DNA from: Allomyces macrogynus ATCC 38327
Taxonomy: Eukaryota > Blastocladiomycota > Blastocladiomycetes > Blastocladiales > Blastocladiaceae
Reading direction: 5' to 3'
NCBI GenBank assembly: GCA_000151295.1
Contig: GG745358.1
Location: 147,730 to 211,729 of the forward strand
Length of the DNA stretch: 64,000 nt
The position numbers were made by a program, and so were the translations under genes. Position 1 is the first letter of the stretch, and each line of letters starts with the position of its first letter. Under the pieces are notes generated by a model. That model searched no databases. It had not been told where the DNA came from and worked only from the letters and a program-made list of their open reading frames with translations. This document shows positions 21,787 through 32,572 of this stretch, in pieces.

Positions 21787-23834
21787 TCAGTTGAACGAGT
21801 CCATCTCGGCATGCACCGCGCCGACAAACGACCCATGGAACCCAAACGGCACATGGCTCGGCATACTCGCGCGCCCAATCTCCGTGAACGACGCCGCATC
21901 CAACACCAGCAGGTGACTCTTGCCCGTCTCCCCATCCAACACAACCGTCACCACCACCCCATCGTCCTCCTCCACACCACCGGGCCGCGGCACAAACACA
22001 GGCTCCCCCGGGAACTGCTGCTTCGCATGCCACAACACGTGCGTCTTTTTCTCCGTATCAAACTTGCCGATCCCGAGCAGCAGACTCGCTTCGGACCCGG
22101 GCGACGGGAACAAATCGGTCTTCATGTCCAGACTGCCCGAAATAATCCCATACACGAACCGCGTCGGCGTGCCCGCACGCGCCGAATGAAACCGCGGCAA
22201 ATCGACGCCGCGCGGGGACACTTGGATAAAGGTCGCAGTCCCGCGCGCGTCCGGGTCGGCCACCGCGTCGGACGGCAGCGGCAGCGTGTACCGGCGAATC
22301 GCCGGCAAGTCCGTGAGCCCCAAGAGCGTGGCGTGTCGCGCGCGCTGGGGCACGGGGTCGGGTTGAGTGCGTGGACGTTCAGTTGCCGGACGATGGCGGG
22401 CGTGTCCATTGCGCACACTTCCAGGACGATACTGGCGTTGCCCTCGTCGTCGTCAACGTCCCAGGCATTGCACGTGTGGAAGAAGAAGAACGCGGCGGCA
22501 TCAAGCATGTGCACAACAGCGCCCGACTCGCGATCAATCACGTAAAACGTGGTCGGCATCTTGTCGCCGTACCACTGCAGCGCGTCGAGGTAGCTTGGGG
22601 ACGTGAAGGCCTTGAGTCCCATCCACCCGATCGCGTACGGCTGCAGCATCAGGACCAGGTACCGCCGCGTCAGCGAGAACGAGTGCAGGTACGCCGTCAG
22701 CGAGTACGTGATTTCCGTCAAGACGCGGCCCTCCGGGTGCGTCGTCGGGTTCACGTGGATCACGCGGTAGGTGCCGACGGGACCCGCCGTAATTACCACG
22801 TTGTAGATATCGCCCGTCGACGGGTCCCACTGATGGTGGCCCAGGGAGAAGGTGCCCTGCATTTCCGGGTTCACGTGCTCGTAGGTGAACTTGCCGGCGG
22901 CGCCGAAAGCGGCGCCAGCGACGGGGAGGACTTCGAGGGTCACGGGGTCGAGGACCTGCAGGGCGTTGTAGTCGGTCTTGGTGACGAGCGACTGCACGCG
23001 CGAGTCGGAACCGACCGAGCTCTTGGCCGTGGTTGACGGGATGGGGAAGTTGGGCGTCACGGTCACATTGATCGGCGCTCTACTTCACGAAAACGCGTTT
23101 GTGTCAGCTGCAATAGGCCCGATTGTCGGGAAGGCGACGCGGAAGAGGTCCGTACTTGTTGAGCTGCGGGGTCCAAATCGCCATGAACGTAGTTGCGACG
23201 CGTTTGAACAGGTTGCTGCACGGATCCGACTGGGCTACACGTTGCAACGTCATGGATGAGACGGCCTCAATGACCAGACAAAGCGAGAGGGAACCGGCGT
23301 ACCGATGCCCAAAAACCCGCCCGTTTCATTGATAACGCGTTCCACGTCCTTGGACGTCTCACGGCTCCGGTACTGCACCCTGCCGTCACGGATTTCAAAC
23401 CGGTGGACCTGGAAAGTATGTGTCGCATGTCATTCTCCACCCGGTTGAGCCTCGACGCGAGCAAAGCGAGAGCCAACCAACACACCATGCTCAGACCATC
23501 GAACCAGTGGAAAATCTTGACATCTCCGACGGTAAATTTGGAAGGCCCAATCCGGTAAAGCGCGCCTATGATCCATTGAACGCATTCACCAAACGTTGAT
23601 TCGGTTTCAATTACTGCGCTTGAGAATGGGCAACAAGACTCAGCCTGCACCTTCGAGCCACGTCGGGATCGTGCCCGACACTTGAAGATCAATGGGCCGG
23701 AGCGTCTCACGGGCGCCCATGAACCCGCGCGCCTGACCCGTGCGATGGTTGGTCGCGTTGCTGGCCGCATCAGGTGCGTTCTTGGCACCAGCGGCGGGCA
23801 TAGTCGCCGTGTTGTCGTTGGCTTGAACGGGCAT
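21787..23834 (-). CDS. carotenoid cleavage oxygenase (beta-carotene 15,15'-oxygenase-like); one apparent frameshift
   Basis: Non-haem iron enzyme that cuts carotenoids; a retinal-forming role is inferred. The first exon (from ATG 23834) ends with VSGTIPTWLEG. Later exons give LYRIGPSKFTVGDVKIFHWF and DGLSM, then VHRFEIRDGRVQYRSRETSK, FLGIG, QSDPCSNLFKRV and NVTVTPNFPIPS. The long last part carries the four iron-ligand histidines: FSLGHHQWDPSTGDIYN, TAYLHSFSLTRRYLV, FFFFHTCNAWD and FGFHGSFVGA. Between the third and fourth, near 22355-22368, the conserved reading moves from one frame (NVHALNP) to another (DPVPQRARHATLLGL) without splice sites. This looks like a 1-nt deletion that would remove the fourth His. 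Several introns are inferred, with junctions only approximate. Confidence 0.82.
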
Positions 23835-24441
23835 GTTTTTGATGATTGTCGCAGCGAATGCAGCGAGTTGGAAGGTCGGTCAGGTTCGTCAATCGCTTGA
23901 CAGCCAGCAACGTGCAGCGGAGGGCCAGATTCGCTGTCGCGAGTCACGACGTGCGCGTGCTCTTTCATCCAAGGCGGGTCGCGTCGTCAACGAGCGTGCC
24001 AGACCGATTCAAATTCTTCGTTTCCTGCCATCGATGCGTTGTGAAGCGGGGGCATCCAGCTGAAAAGTTGGCCTTAGTACGCATCGACTCCGCTGGTCAA
24101 GGCGGGGCCGCCGCAAGGGGCTGCTGTGAGGGCGACGCCAGGAGCAACACGAGAAAGGAAGCCTCAAAAATCGTGTCCGCCCGACTCCTCTTGGCCAACT
24201 TGAGCCGTCGGTCTCTCGCCGTGGGCATACAACGCTTCGTTCGTCGGTCGATCCGTGTCGCGACTCACGTGGCGTTCGGCCTGATGTGGACGCGTGCAGA
24301 GTTTCACGCACGAAGGCCAGATTGCTCGCCGAGCTGGTTTGAGAGCCTCTCTCCCTCGCTCGCCGTTCATCATCTTTTTCTGCCGACAACCACCACTGTT
24401 GCAACAATCCGTGGCGCATGGTTTACTGGCAAGCGAGAGGC
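23835..24441. other. divergent intergenic region, no gene seen
   Basis: Lies between the opposite starts of the carotenoid oxygenase and ankyrin-like genes. A 199-codon frame on + (23846-24445) is basic, lacks motifs and overlaps the promoter, so it is judged non-coding. Confidence 0.5.
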
Positions 24442-25305
24442 ATGACTACTTGTGCAATCAACCCTTCCAGCACGCATCTCACCAGCGACGCGAAGTTCGC
24501 CTTCCCCATTGAACTGGTGGACCACATTCTTGTTGACGCAGCCAAACTATTGGCGGAACCCCTGCCGGTTCTTGTCTTGCCAACAGCAGAGACAATCGCT
24601 CAGCTGCAGCAGCTGCTCCATGTTCTCCCGCGACAGTGGGCGCCGCGCGTCGGTCTTGCCGTACTCGCCCGTCTCCCTCATTGCAGTCCGGTCACCGCAT
24701 CACATGCTGGTCGCATCGACATTTTGGAGCGCCGTCGCGAGTGGGGTCTGCCGTTTGCCGCCGACGTGGTCGATGCAGTGGAAGAGGCAACGTTCGAGGG
24801 CCATTTGTCCGTTCTGAAGTGGTGGAGAACGTACGCCGAGTTTCCGAATCCCGTATCGTGGTTGGTGCTCGACGCAGCGTTTGCGTGCAAGACCGACGAT
24901 CCAGACGTGCTCCACTGGTTGCTCGAAACTGGTGTTGCGGAATTGAACAACAATGCGTTCCGGTATGGGCTCGACTCGGCGAGCTGGGTGGGGAACATCA
25001 AAGTGCTCCAGTATTGCAAGGAACAGACGCTGGTGCCAATGCCGAAAGTCCACTTTGCCAATCTCGATCATATTTCTGGCAAGGGATTTGTAAATGTGCT
25101 AGAGTGGTGGGCTGCGTCCGGAATCGGAGTTTCTTACACGTCGCGCGCGATGGTGCTGGCAACGGAGAATGGGCACCTGGACGTGCTCGATTGGTGGGAC
25201 CAACAGACGGTGTTTCCGCTCAAGGTACCTGAAGACCTGGATGAATTGCTGGCGCAAATCACCAACCCGGCCGTTCTGACTTGGTGGAGCGAGAGGAGGC
25301 TTTGA
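24442..25305 (+). CDS. ankyrin-like repeat protein with an F-box-like N-terminus, single exon
   Basis: Start chosen at 24442 (MTTCAINPSS); an in-frame ATG at 24418 would add eight residues. The N-terminus has FPIELVDHILVDAAKLL, which resembles an F-box-like helix. The rest (about 287 residues in all) is made of irregular ~30-residue helical repeats ending in forms such as GHLSVLKWWRTYAEF, DDPDVLHWLLETGV, GNIKVLQYCKE, GFVNVLEWWAASG and NGHLDVLDWWDQQ. These are divergent ankyrin-type repeats, a type often expanded in chytrid-like fungi and in large DNA viruses. Function unknown; ubiquitin-ligase substrate adaptor is only a guess. A decayed copy lies directly downstream. Confidence 0.75.
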   Translation: MTTCAINPSSTHLTSDAKFAFPIELVDHILVDAAKLLAEPLPVLVLPTAETIAQLQQLLHVLPRQWAPRVGLAVLARLPHCSPVTASHAGRIDILERRREWGLPFAADVVDAVEEATFEGHLSVLKWWRTYAEFPNPVSWLVLDAAFACKTDDPDVLHWLLETGVAELNNNAFRYGLDSASWVGNIKVLQYCKEQTLVPMPKVHFANLDHISGKGFVNVLEWWAASGIGVSYTSRAMVLATENGHLDVLDWWDQQTVFPLKVPEDLDELLAQITNPAVLTWWSERRL

Positions 25306-25325
25306 TTCAAGCACGATGGGTGTGG

Positions 25326-25340
25326 TTTTTTTTTTTTGGC
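25326..25340 (+). repeat. poly-T tract
   Basis: A run of about 14 T lies just after the stop of the ankyrin-like gene. It may be part of its 3' untranslated region or the scar of a retroposed poly(A) tail in the opposite sense. Confidence 0.6.
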
Positions 25341-25449
25341 CATTGTGTTGCTGCGATTGTTGAGAGCGCAACGTATATCAAAGCGCGCCTTTCCCCCTCT
25401 CTCGAGCACTCCTTTCTCCCCCAGCAAAGATTGCTCAATCCTCAACTTA

Positions 25450-26140
25450 CGACAGAAATCGAGACCATATCTGGCACTGCCAGACTGCAACCAATCGACC
25501 GCGACACCAAGCAACCGACCCTTCCGATTGAAATGGTGGACCAAACTCTGTATTACGTGGCTTCATCGATTGTAGCACCCTTGCCGGCTAACTCTCCACC
25601 ATCAGCAAAGACGGTCACGCAACTTGCCAGCCTGGCGCACGTTGTCTCGTCTGAATGAGCGCCACAAGCTGCGTGTGTCATCCTCGTCCGTCTTCCGCAC
25701 TGCACTCCCGTCGCCGCGTCGCGTTCTGGTCGTATTGAAATCCTGGAACGCCGCCGCAAATGGGACACGCCGTTTACAAACAATGTGGATGAAGCTGTCA
25801 CGGTATCTGCTGATGCCGCGCGTGCGCTTTGCCACGGTCGCTCACCTCAACGGCCAAGCGTTTCTGAAGGTGCTCGAATGGTGGGCCAAGTCTGGATACG
25901 GAGTCACGTGCGCGGTAAGTGCCGTGACCTTGGCAAGCGAGCATGGGCGGATGGACGTGCTCGAATGGTGAGGGGAGCATGAGAAGGAGACGCCGTTCAA
26001 AATCGCAGTTCCAGATAATTTGAATGAGGTACTTGCGCGGAGCAGCAATCCGGCCGTGATTGCGTGGTGGATCCAGCGGAGCGCTACCGCCCAGTTTCCG
26101 TCGCAGTTGCCCGACGAGTTTGAAGAGATTGTCATTCAGT
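25450..26140 (+). pseudogene. decayed tandem copy of the ankyrin-like gene
   Basis: Fragments match the intact gene at 24442 in the same order. LPIEMVDQTLYYVASSIVA corresponds to FPIELVDHILVDAAKLL. VRLPHCTPVAASRSGRIEIL and ERRRKWDTPF correspond to ARLPHCSPVTASHAGRIDIL and ERRREWGLPF. GQAFLKVLEWWAKSGYGVT and EHGRMDVLEW follow, then NLNEVLARSSNPAVIAWW. The frame changes after SSE near 25656. The middle repeats (roughly 60-70 residues) are deleted. A TGA interrupts EW*GEHEKETPF near 25970. So it is a broken duplicate, and divergence from the parent is substantial. Confidence 0.8.
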
Positions 26141-27002
26141 GCTATACCATAGTTCTGGTCTGGTTCAAGTCCAGTCTGTTACAGTCTGCGGCAGTCTGCG
26201 TTGGCTTTGCCTCGAAACTCAGGGTTGGCGAAGTGGTCTGATGTTGACTGCAATCACATGGCCATCAAGGCAAAGACGCTTCTTGCCGCCACGCATGCGC
26301 CACATTCGCCTGATGGCGTCAAGCCTGCGCCAGCCACGCAAAAGCCGGTTTCTAGACGGTCTGAGCGCTTTCAAGCTTCGTTTCCAATGTGGTTCCCGGC
26401 ACGGTTCCTGGCAGGCTTTGCAAACGTTCTCTCGCCGTGTTTTAGGGACTTCCTCGAGTCGACGAGATTGACGACGTTCGGCGCTCATGGGCTCTTCCTC
26501 GTGTGTTCTGTTGCTGCTGCACCCACTCTCGAAGTCGACCGTCAACGTCCACCAATCCAGCAATCTCCAGAACAGCGGCACGACGAGCAACGGCACCACC
26601 CGCACTCGGTGCTCCCGTCTTTCTTGCTGCTACGGGATCCCGGCGCCGGTCCATCGCGAGGCGGCAGGCGCCAACTGCAACCGCCGAACCGCCCTGGACC
26701 TGCAGCAACCCACGTTTCGTGACGCTCTTGGCCGTCCAGACTCCACCTCGTTCCCGCTGCAACGCCGGCTACTCGCCAATAACACGCTGTGGTCGCGCCA
26801 AGCTGGTTGTGGTCTGCTCTCGTCGTCGGATTGCATGGGTTGATGCTCGCTTGGCTACTTCGAACCCGTCCCGTCCCCTCTTTCGCAACGGCACCGACCT
26901 CGTCAACCCGTTCATCGCTGCTGTCGCTTGCGGCATCTGTAATCGCGCCATCCGCCCTGTCGTTTCTTCGCTCGCCGCCGCTCTACGCAACCGTTCATCA
27001 CC
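26141..27002. other. no gene seen; upstream region of the STK32-like kinase
   Basis: A few 100-170-codon frames overlap here on both strands without motifs and conflict with one another. Likely promoter and 5' untranslated sequence of the kinase gene. The segment 26960-27002 is a plausible leader ending in CATCACC before the ATG. Confidence 0.45.
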
Positions 27003-30000
27003 ATGGGCGGGCAATGGAGTTCCGAGTTTGACGCCAACGCGCCTGGTACCGACCTTTTCCGCTCCGGCGTTGTGGCGCTCCAGACATCAGCGCCAGGGTG
27101 TCGTGCCGTCATTCTCTCGCGCTCAAGTCCCTATCCTCATTATATCCCCTCGCGCTGCTGCTAGTCGACCTGCGCCACTTCAAGCTCGGCCGGTCCATTG
27201 GTCGCGGCGCCTTTGGCAAGGTCAAGGTCGTCGTCAAGCGCGACACGAAGCGACTCTACGCGCTCAAGTACATCAACAAGGAGCAGTGCATCAAGAAGCG
27301 AGCTTACCGGAATATTTTCCGCGAGCGCACGTTGCTCGAGAACCTCGAGCACCCATTCATCGTCAATTTGCGCTACGCGTTCCAGGATGACGAGAATATG
27401 GTGCGGGATTTCTTAGTTTTTCCGGGATGGTTTGTTTCAATCGGCCTTGCTAACCGGTCGGTGTGATTCCATTTGCAGTTTATGGTCCTCGACCTCATGC
27501 TCGGCGGCGACTTGCGGTTCCATCTCAACCGCATGGGTAAGTTTACCGAGCGCATGGCTGTCTTTTACGCGGCCGAACTGTCGTCGGCGCTCATGTACCT
27601 GCACACGAGGCGCGTTGTGCATCGCGATATCAAGGTCCGTTTATTTCCGTGCACGAGACCGTGATTTCCTCGTTCAACGTGCTCGTGTTGCTGACTTGCT
27701 GGTGTCGTTGCTCTTCTAGCCCGACAATATCCTGCTCGACGCCGAGGGCCACGTGCACTTGACCGACTTCAACTGCGCGACCGTTCTCGAGGACAGGAAA
27801 AAGGTCACGAGCGAGACGGGCACGCAGGGATACATGGCGCCGGGTCCGACATAATCTCAGCTCTGTGCGACGACCACCACACTCGACTGACTCGTCACCA
27901 CCTTCTCCACCGTCTAGAGGTCTATGGCGACCAAGGGTACAACGAGGCCGTCGACTGGTGGAGTCTAGGCGTCGTTTTGTGGGAATGTCTACACGGCGAG
28001 GTACGCACCGTGGGCGTTTCTCTAATTTCTAGCCTGATCTTGGGCTCATCCTTCACTCTCTCGACATTTAGCGCCCGTTCTCGGCAAGTAGAATCGATAA
28101 GCTCGTCTACCGCGTCAAGAACGCACCCATCACCTTCTCCGAGGAAATGTCGCGCCGCATGCGGTCATTGCTCGAGGGGGTACGCTGCTTTTTTGGGCAC
28201 TCGAACGGGATTCTTCCGTCTTTTTATAACGAATCCTCGCTCATCGCACTCTGAACCCGTAGTTCCTCGAACGTGACGCGACCAAGCGCCTCGGCATCTC
28301 CGGCAACGGCCACGAGGACCTGCTCGCGCACCCGGCGTTCAAGCGCATCGACTGGCAACTACTGTTGCAAAAGGAAATTGAGCCGCCCTTCATTCCCGAC
28401 GACCGCAAACTCAATTTCGACGCGCGGTACGAACTCGAGGAAATCTTGCTTGAGGAGAACCCGCTGCACGCGAAACCGCGTAAAAAGGATCCGGGCACGC
28501 AGTCGCGCGAAATGCGACTCATCGAAGAAGAGTTCAAGCCCTTCGACTACACGGCGCAGCATCGACATACGGGACAGTACCACCCGGGCGTGCCGGCCGC
28601 GTCGGCCCCGGCACAGGGGGCCGTCGAGTCGGCCGTCTCGGCCGCGGGGGGACCGGTGTACTCGCAGCCGGGTGGGACCGAGCACCCGCCGGCACCAAGG
28701 CCGTCGTTGGGTGGGGCGCCGTCGGTGCGGCAGTACCACGGCGATCCGTCGAACGCGCAGGGCGCGCCGGCCCCGCCCGACGCGTCGCAGCTCCCGACCG
28801 AGTTTGCCGGAAGTACGCGCCGCGGGACCAAGGATTCCAAGGAGCGCGAGCGGCGGTGGTTCAATATGCGGTTCTTTGGGGGCAGCCCGAGCGATTCGAA
28901 GACGCGCAAGTCGCTGTCGGACTCGGATTTGGCTGCACGGTCGCTCGCCGCGGCCAGCTCGCCGCCGGGACCGCAGTCGCACCGGCATCACCACCATCAC
29001 TACTCGCCCCAGCGGACTCCCGCCGATTCGCCGCAGGCCGCTGCCGCTGCGGACCCGCCGACTAACGCCGCTGCCGCAGCAGCAGCGGGTGCAACGCCTG
29101 GGCCTGACGCGTCGAGTATCCGGTCGAACCAGAGCCCGTTCCCGCGAACCGCCGGCGGCGGTGGGAGTCTCGGCCACCTGCCCATGACCGCGCACGTGCA
29201 AATGCCGCCACGCGGCGCATCCGTGCAGAACCCGTACCGGCAACGCGGCGCGACCTTTGGCCCCGGCGGATCGAGCCGTAACTTGGACCGCAGCTCCCCA
29301 CCGCCACCACGACAAATCGGCATGTCGGCGGGCCCACGGACGGCCATATCCCCACCCAATTCCGCCGCGACCGCACTCGCCATGGCCGCCGCCTCCCCAA
29401 CTCCACCCAACGGCGCTGCTGCCCCCATCACCGCCGCCAACGACGACCGCGGGTACGAGTCCGAGTCGGAAGTCGTGCGCGAGCGGCGCCGGCGTACGCG
29501 GCAATCGGTCGTGATTGACACGGTCTCTGCCACGTCTAGCGCCGTACCCCTGGGCCCGCCGTCGGCGCCGCTCATGCCGCCCCCGCTCATGCCGATTCCG
29601 CAGGTGCCAAGCACGCAGCCGTCGCCACCGGCGTCCCTGCACCAGCAGCAGCAGCTGATGGACGTGTCGCAGTCGTCGCATTCAAGCGCAGCGCCAGCGC
29701 CCGCGCCCTCCCCGCCGCCCACACGGAGCACGTCGTCGCCCGCGATGCGGCAGTCGCCGCACGCCCCCGCGGCGAGCGGGAATTTGCCTCCGCAGACGCC
29801 GCCGCCGGCGAGGCAGCCGTTGCCTGCCGTGCCGATCCCGCAGCAACAGCAACAGCAACAGCAACAGCAGGGGCAGAGGGCGCCGACGGTGCCCGTGCTC
29901 CCGTCAGTCGCGGCGTTCCCGGCCGACATGTTTGACCAGGCGTTGCGCGAACTCGATTCGCTGTCGTCGTCGTTCCGCGAGGCGAATGCGCTCGGGGCAG

Positions 30001-30053
30001 CGGCGGCAGCGGCGACGGATCCGGGTGCTGGGTTGCCGTTGCGGAGGATGTGA
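27003..30053 (+). CDS. Ser/Thr protein kinase, STK32/YANK family, with long Pro/Gln-rich tail; seven exons
   Basis: AGC-related kinase. Exons 27003-27045, 27165-27400, 27479-27634, 27720-27843, 27918-28000, 28072-28179 and 28263-30053 give 846 residues in frame. The start MGGQWSSEF offers Gly2 for myristoylation. The kinase domain (about residues 16-285) has [19 protein letters not shown] with the catalytic Lys, [26 protein letters not shown] and TDFNCAT. DFN replaces DFG, the normal state in STK32. [15 protein letters not shown] and [11 protein letters not shown] follow. Next is the family's C-terminal tail ([26 protein letters not shown]). The last ~500 residues are disordered, rich in Pro/Ser/Ala, with a polyglutamine run at about 29838-29872. 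Animal STK32 kinases are about 400-490 residues, so this tail is an extension. Substrates are unknown. Confidence 0.9.
29838..29872 (+). repeat. CAG/CAA repeat coding polyglutamine in the kinase tail
   Basis: About eleven consecutive Gln codons, mixed CAG and CAA, follow PLPAVPIP. Mixed codons suggest protein-level rather than pure microsatellite conservation. A separate His run (HRHHHHHY) lies near 28981-29005. Confidence 0.8.
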
Positions 30054-30637
30054 GCGAAGAGTGGATGGGTTGGACGGCTGACGCGGAGCGTGTGTCCGGT
30101 CGGGCCGTGTGTAGTTTGTACGTTTGTACTCTTATGTTATAGATATTAGTTTGGATTGCTTCTTAACGTCAGCGTCGTCTTCTCTTTCAGTTCCAGAACG
30201 AGCGACGTGCACAGCGTGTCCGTTTCGATTTCTGCGGCGCGATGCGTGTGGCGATGGCGGTGGCCGATCGTTGCAGTTTGCAGTTTGCCACGGCAGGAAT
30301 CAGTGCCCGGGTCCCTGGCCTTATTTGACGCCACAACACAGCCCCCCGCACATCAACGACTGGGCCGACTCGCCAACGACGTTCTCTCTCCCTCCGCGCT
30401 TGCTCGTCCTCTCTGATATCTCCATCATTCCCCGCGCTTTTGCGCGCCTCGTTGACTCTGGCACCTTGTCCAGCTGGTGTCGACCACAAGTTGGCCGCGG
30501 GTTCGTTCTAATCTGGCCTCGCCTCACCCAAAGTCGAATATAACGTTGATGCTCACGCAATCCTTGCTGCGCGCAGATAGAATTCAAGTAATCGTTTACT
30601 CGCCGAGTCCTCCAAAATCAACAGCGATCTACCAACC
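30054..30637. promoter_or_regulatory. intergenic region upstream of family copy B
   Basis: Holds the 3' end of the kinase transcript and the promoter of copy B. An AT-rich GAATATAACG at about 30536-30545, roughly 95 bp before the ATG, is the only TATA-like element seen. No gene. Confidence 0.45.
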
Positions 30638-32572
30638 ATGCCCGCGTCGGTTATCTTGGGCAACGTCGAGTTTTCCCTATGGAACTCGCTCACGCGCATC
30701 TTCATCACGAGTCTCGTCACGACCGTCGTGCACCGCGTCGTCTTTGCCTCGCGCCCCGGATTCCATGTCGCGGCCCGTCTCTCCCTGTTCGCGCCCTTCC
30801 GCGCGGCTTGGGACGTGCTCGGCTGCTGTTTCGGCGCGCGGCGGCACAACCAACCCGGCCGCCCCGGCGCCCTGATTGTCCTGTTCCTGCTCATCTTTGC
30901 GCTCGCTGGGACCGTCACCGACTTTGCCACGGATTTCGGGCTCCGCGCCGCACAGCAGTCGCGCGCGATCACCATAGTCTGGGTAGGTGGCGATAAGCAC
31001 AAGGCGACCGATTTCCTGGCGGTCCCGCAGCGCAACGTCAACTTGACGCGCGGGATTCTTGACACGGCGCTGGCTAATCTCGTCAAGGATATGCCCGCGG
31101 GAATGACGTATTTGACGCGCGACGTCGGTGAGGGGACGGTCATGGCGATGCAGATTGACCCGTCGTGCGCTGGGCTCGAGGGCGGCGCGAGTCAGTTGGT
31201 TCAGCCGGAACCTGTGCGCAGCGTCGACGAGATTATGGGGCCCGAAGGGCTGTTTGTGACGCCCGTGTTCTCGACGATCATGTTGTTCATGGACACGCAG
31301 GTCACGGGCAAGTCGGGCAAGAAGAGCGAGATTCATATGCCGTTTGTCGTGGGGATGGATGCGACGCTGAACAAGTTTGTGGGCGTGAATAGTGGTGGTG
31401 GGCCGAGCGACTTGCTGCTCGTCACGTCGGGTGGGCGTGCCGACGGCGCAGGGCAGGACGCGCTCGCCAACACGGTGCTCGGGACGCGACTCAACTGCCA
31501 GACGCCGCTGGCCAAGACAATCAAGTCGTGGCTCGAGGCGCGCGCGTCGAAGCTTGAGATTGGTGTTTTGGGCTCGGCCGACCAGTGGACGGGTAGCTAT
31601 GGGTCGATGCGGGTCGCCACGTTCATGACGACGACCGACAGCGGCGTCATCGAGTGGCTCACGATTGGGACGTACGCACCGCGCGCGTCACAAGTCACGG
31701 TCCAGTTCGAACTCGACCCCACGCGGAATATAACGTCGGACAGAAAGACGCCCGTGTTGCGCGGGTGGAAGCACAAGGTGACGTCGTGCTCGGACTCGTC
31801 GCCCGACGCATGGTCGTGCAAAACGAAACTGTCGTGGACCACCAACGACGCCCGCGATGAAGGGACCCTGTCGTTCAGCTCGGATTCGGCCATTTGTACG
31901 GGATCCACGACCGCCTACAGCCACGGACCGTCGGCCGGGTTCGCCAATCCGGCGTTTGTCTATGCCGCAATGCCCGCGACGAACGTTGCTGCGCAGACGA
32001 AGACGCAGACGCGCGTCAAGTGCGCCGACGCGACGGGCTCGTCGTCGATTCCAGCGGGTATGATCTTGTCGTCGCTGTCCAACCGCACCGAGTGGGCGAA
32101 ACCGCTCGCCGAGTACGACGGCCATCAACCGATCAAGGTGCCGGCGCCCGCTTACACGGTGCAGCTCTGGGAACTGCTCGTGACGCTCGTCATTGCGGTG
32201 CTGTTCTTCGTCCTCTCCTGGCTCGAATGGGACCCTGTCTCAGAACTGTGCATCCGCCACCTGTACAGCGCGTCGGTGCCGGGCACGTGCATCGACGACG
32301 AGCCGCCGCTCGAGTACGTCATGGAGCTTGCACTCATTGAGCTGCCGCCGAATTTGCGTGTCGGGCCGTTCACGCACCACGTGCAGCTCGCGCCTGTGCG
32401 GTCGGCTGTGAAGCGCGCGGATAGCGCGACGAATTTGCCGACGGGGGACCCGACCGACGACGCGAGTGTTGTTGCTGGTGGCCGGATCATCGCAACGACG
32501 ACGACATACCCGAAGATGCGCGCTGAAGTGAAGCGGCTCGGGCTGGAAGGCAAGGTCGGCGGGATGGCGTAG
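30638..32572 (+). CDS. unrecognised three-segment membrane protein, copy B (intact)
   Basis: Single-exon gene of 644 residues; I do not recognise the family. The N-terminus carries VILGNVEFSLWNSLTR and a first hydrophobic segment at about 20-40. A second is at ~85-105 (ALIVLFLLIFALAGTV). An ectodomain of about 390 residues follows, with scattered Cys and N-glycosylation-type sites. A third segment is at ~505-528 (LWELLVTLVIAVLFFVLSWL). A tail of ~115 residues contains SELCIRHLYSASVPGTC, VGPFTHHVQLAPV and MRAEVKRLGLEGKVGGMA. The blocks DFATDFGLRAAQQ, RLNCQTP, SAICTGSTTAYSH and NPAFVYAAMPA recur in all copies where that region survives. A plasma- or endomembrane location with lumenal ectodomain is inferred. 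One broken and one intact paralog lie directly downstream in the same orientation. Confidence 0.85.
   Translation: MPASVILGNVEFSLWNSLTRIFITSLVTTVVHRVVFASRPGFHVAARLSLFAPFRAAWDVLGCCFGARRHNQPGRPGALIVLFLLIFALAGTVTDFATDFGLRAAQQSRAITIVWVGGDKHKATDFLAVPQRNVNLTRGILDTALANLVKDMPAGMTYLTRDVGEGTVMAMQIDPSCAGLEGGASQLVQPEPVRSVDEIMGPEGLFVTPVFSTIMLFMDTQVTGKSGKKSEIHMPFVVGMDATLNKFVGVNSGGGPSDLLLVTSGGRADGAGQDALANTVLGTRLNCQTPLAKTIKSWLEARASKLEIGVLGSADQWTGSYGSMRVATFMTTTDSGVIEWLTIGTYAPRASQVTVQFELDPTRNITSDRKTPVLRGWKHKVTSCSDSSPDAWSCKTKLSWTTNDARDEGTLSFSSDSAICTGSTTAYSHGPSAGFANPAFVYAAMPATNVAAQTKTQTRVKCADATGSSSIPAGMILSSLSNRTEWAKPLAEYDGHQPIKVPAPAYTVQLWELLVTLVIAVLFFVLSWLEWDPVSELCIRHLYSASVPGTCIDDEPPLEYVMELALIELPPNLRVGPFTHHVQLAPVRSAVKRADSATNLPTGDPTDDASVVAGGRIIATTTTYPKMRAEVKRLGLEGKVGGMA

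Noticed and set aside
23846..24445. 199-codon frame upstream of the ankyrin-like gene
   Set aside because: Overlaps two divergent promoters and the first exon of the carotenoid oxygenase; basic and motif-free.
26201..26722. 173-codon frame considered as an extra gene before the kinase
   Set aside because: Conflicts with several other frames of similar length, shows no motif and abuts the kinase leader.
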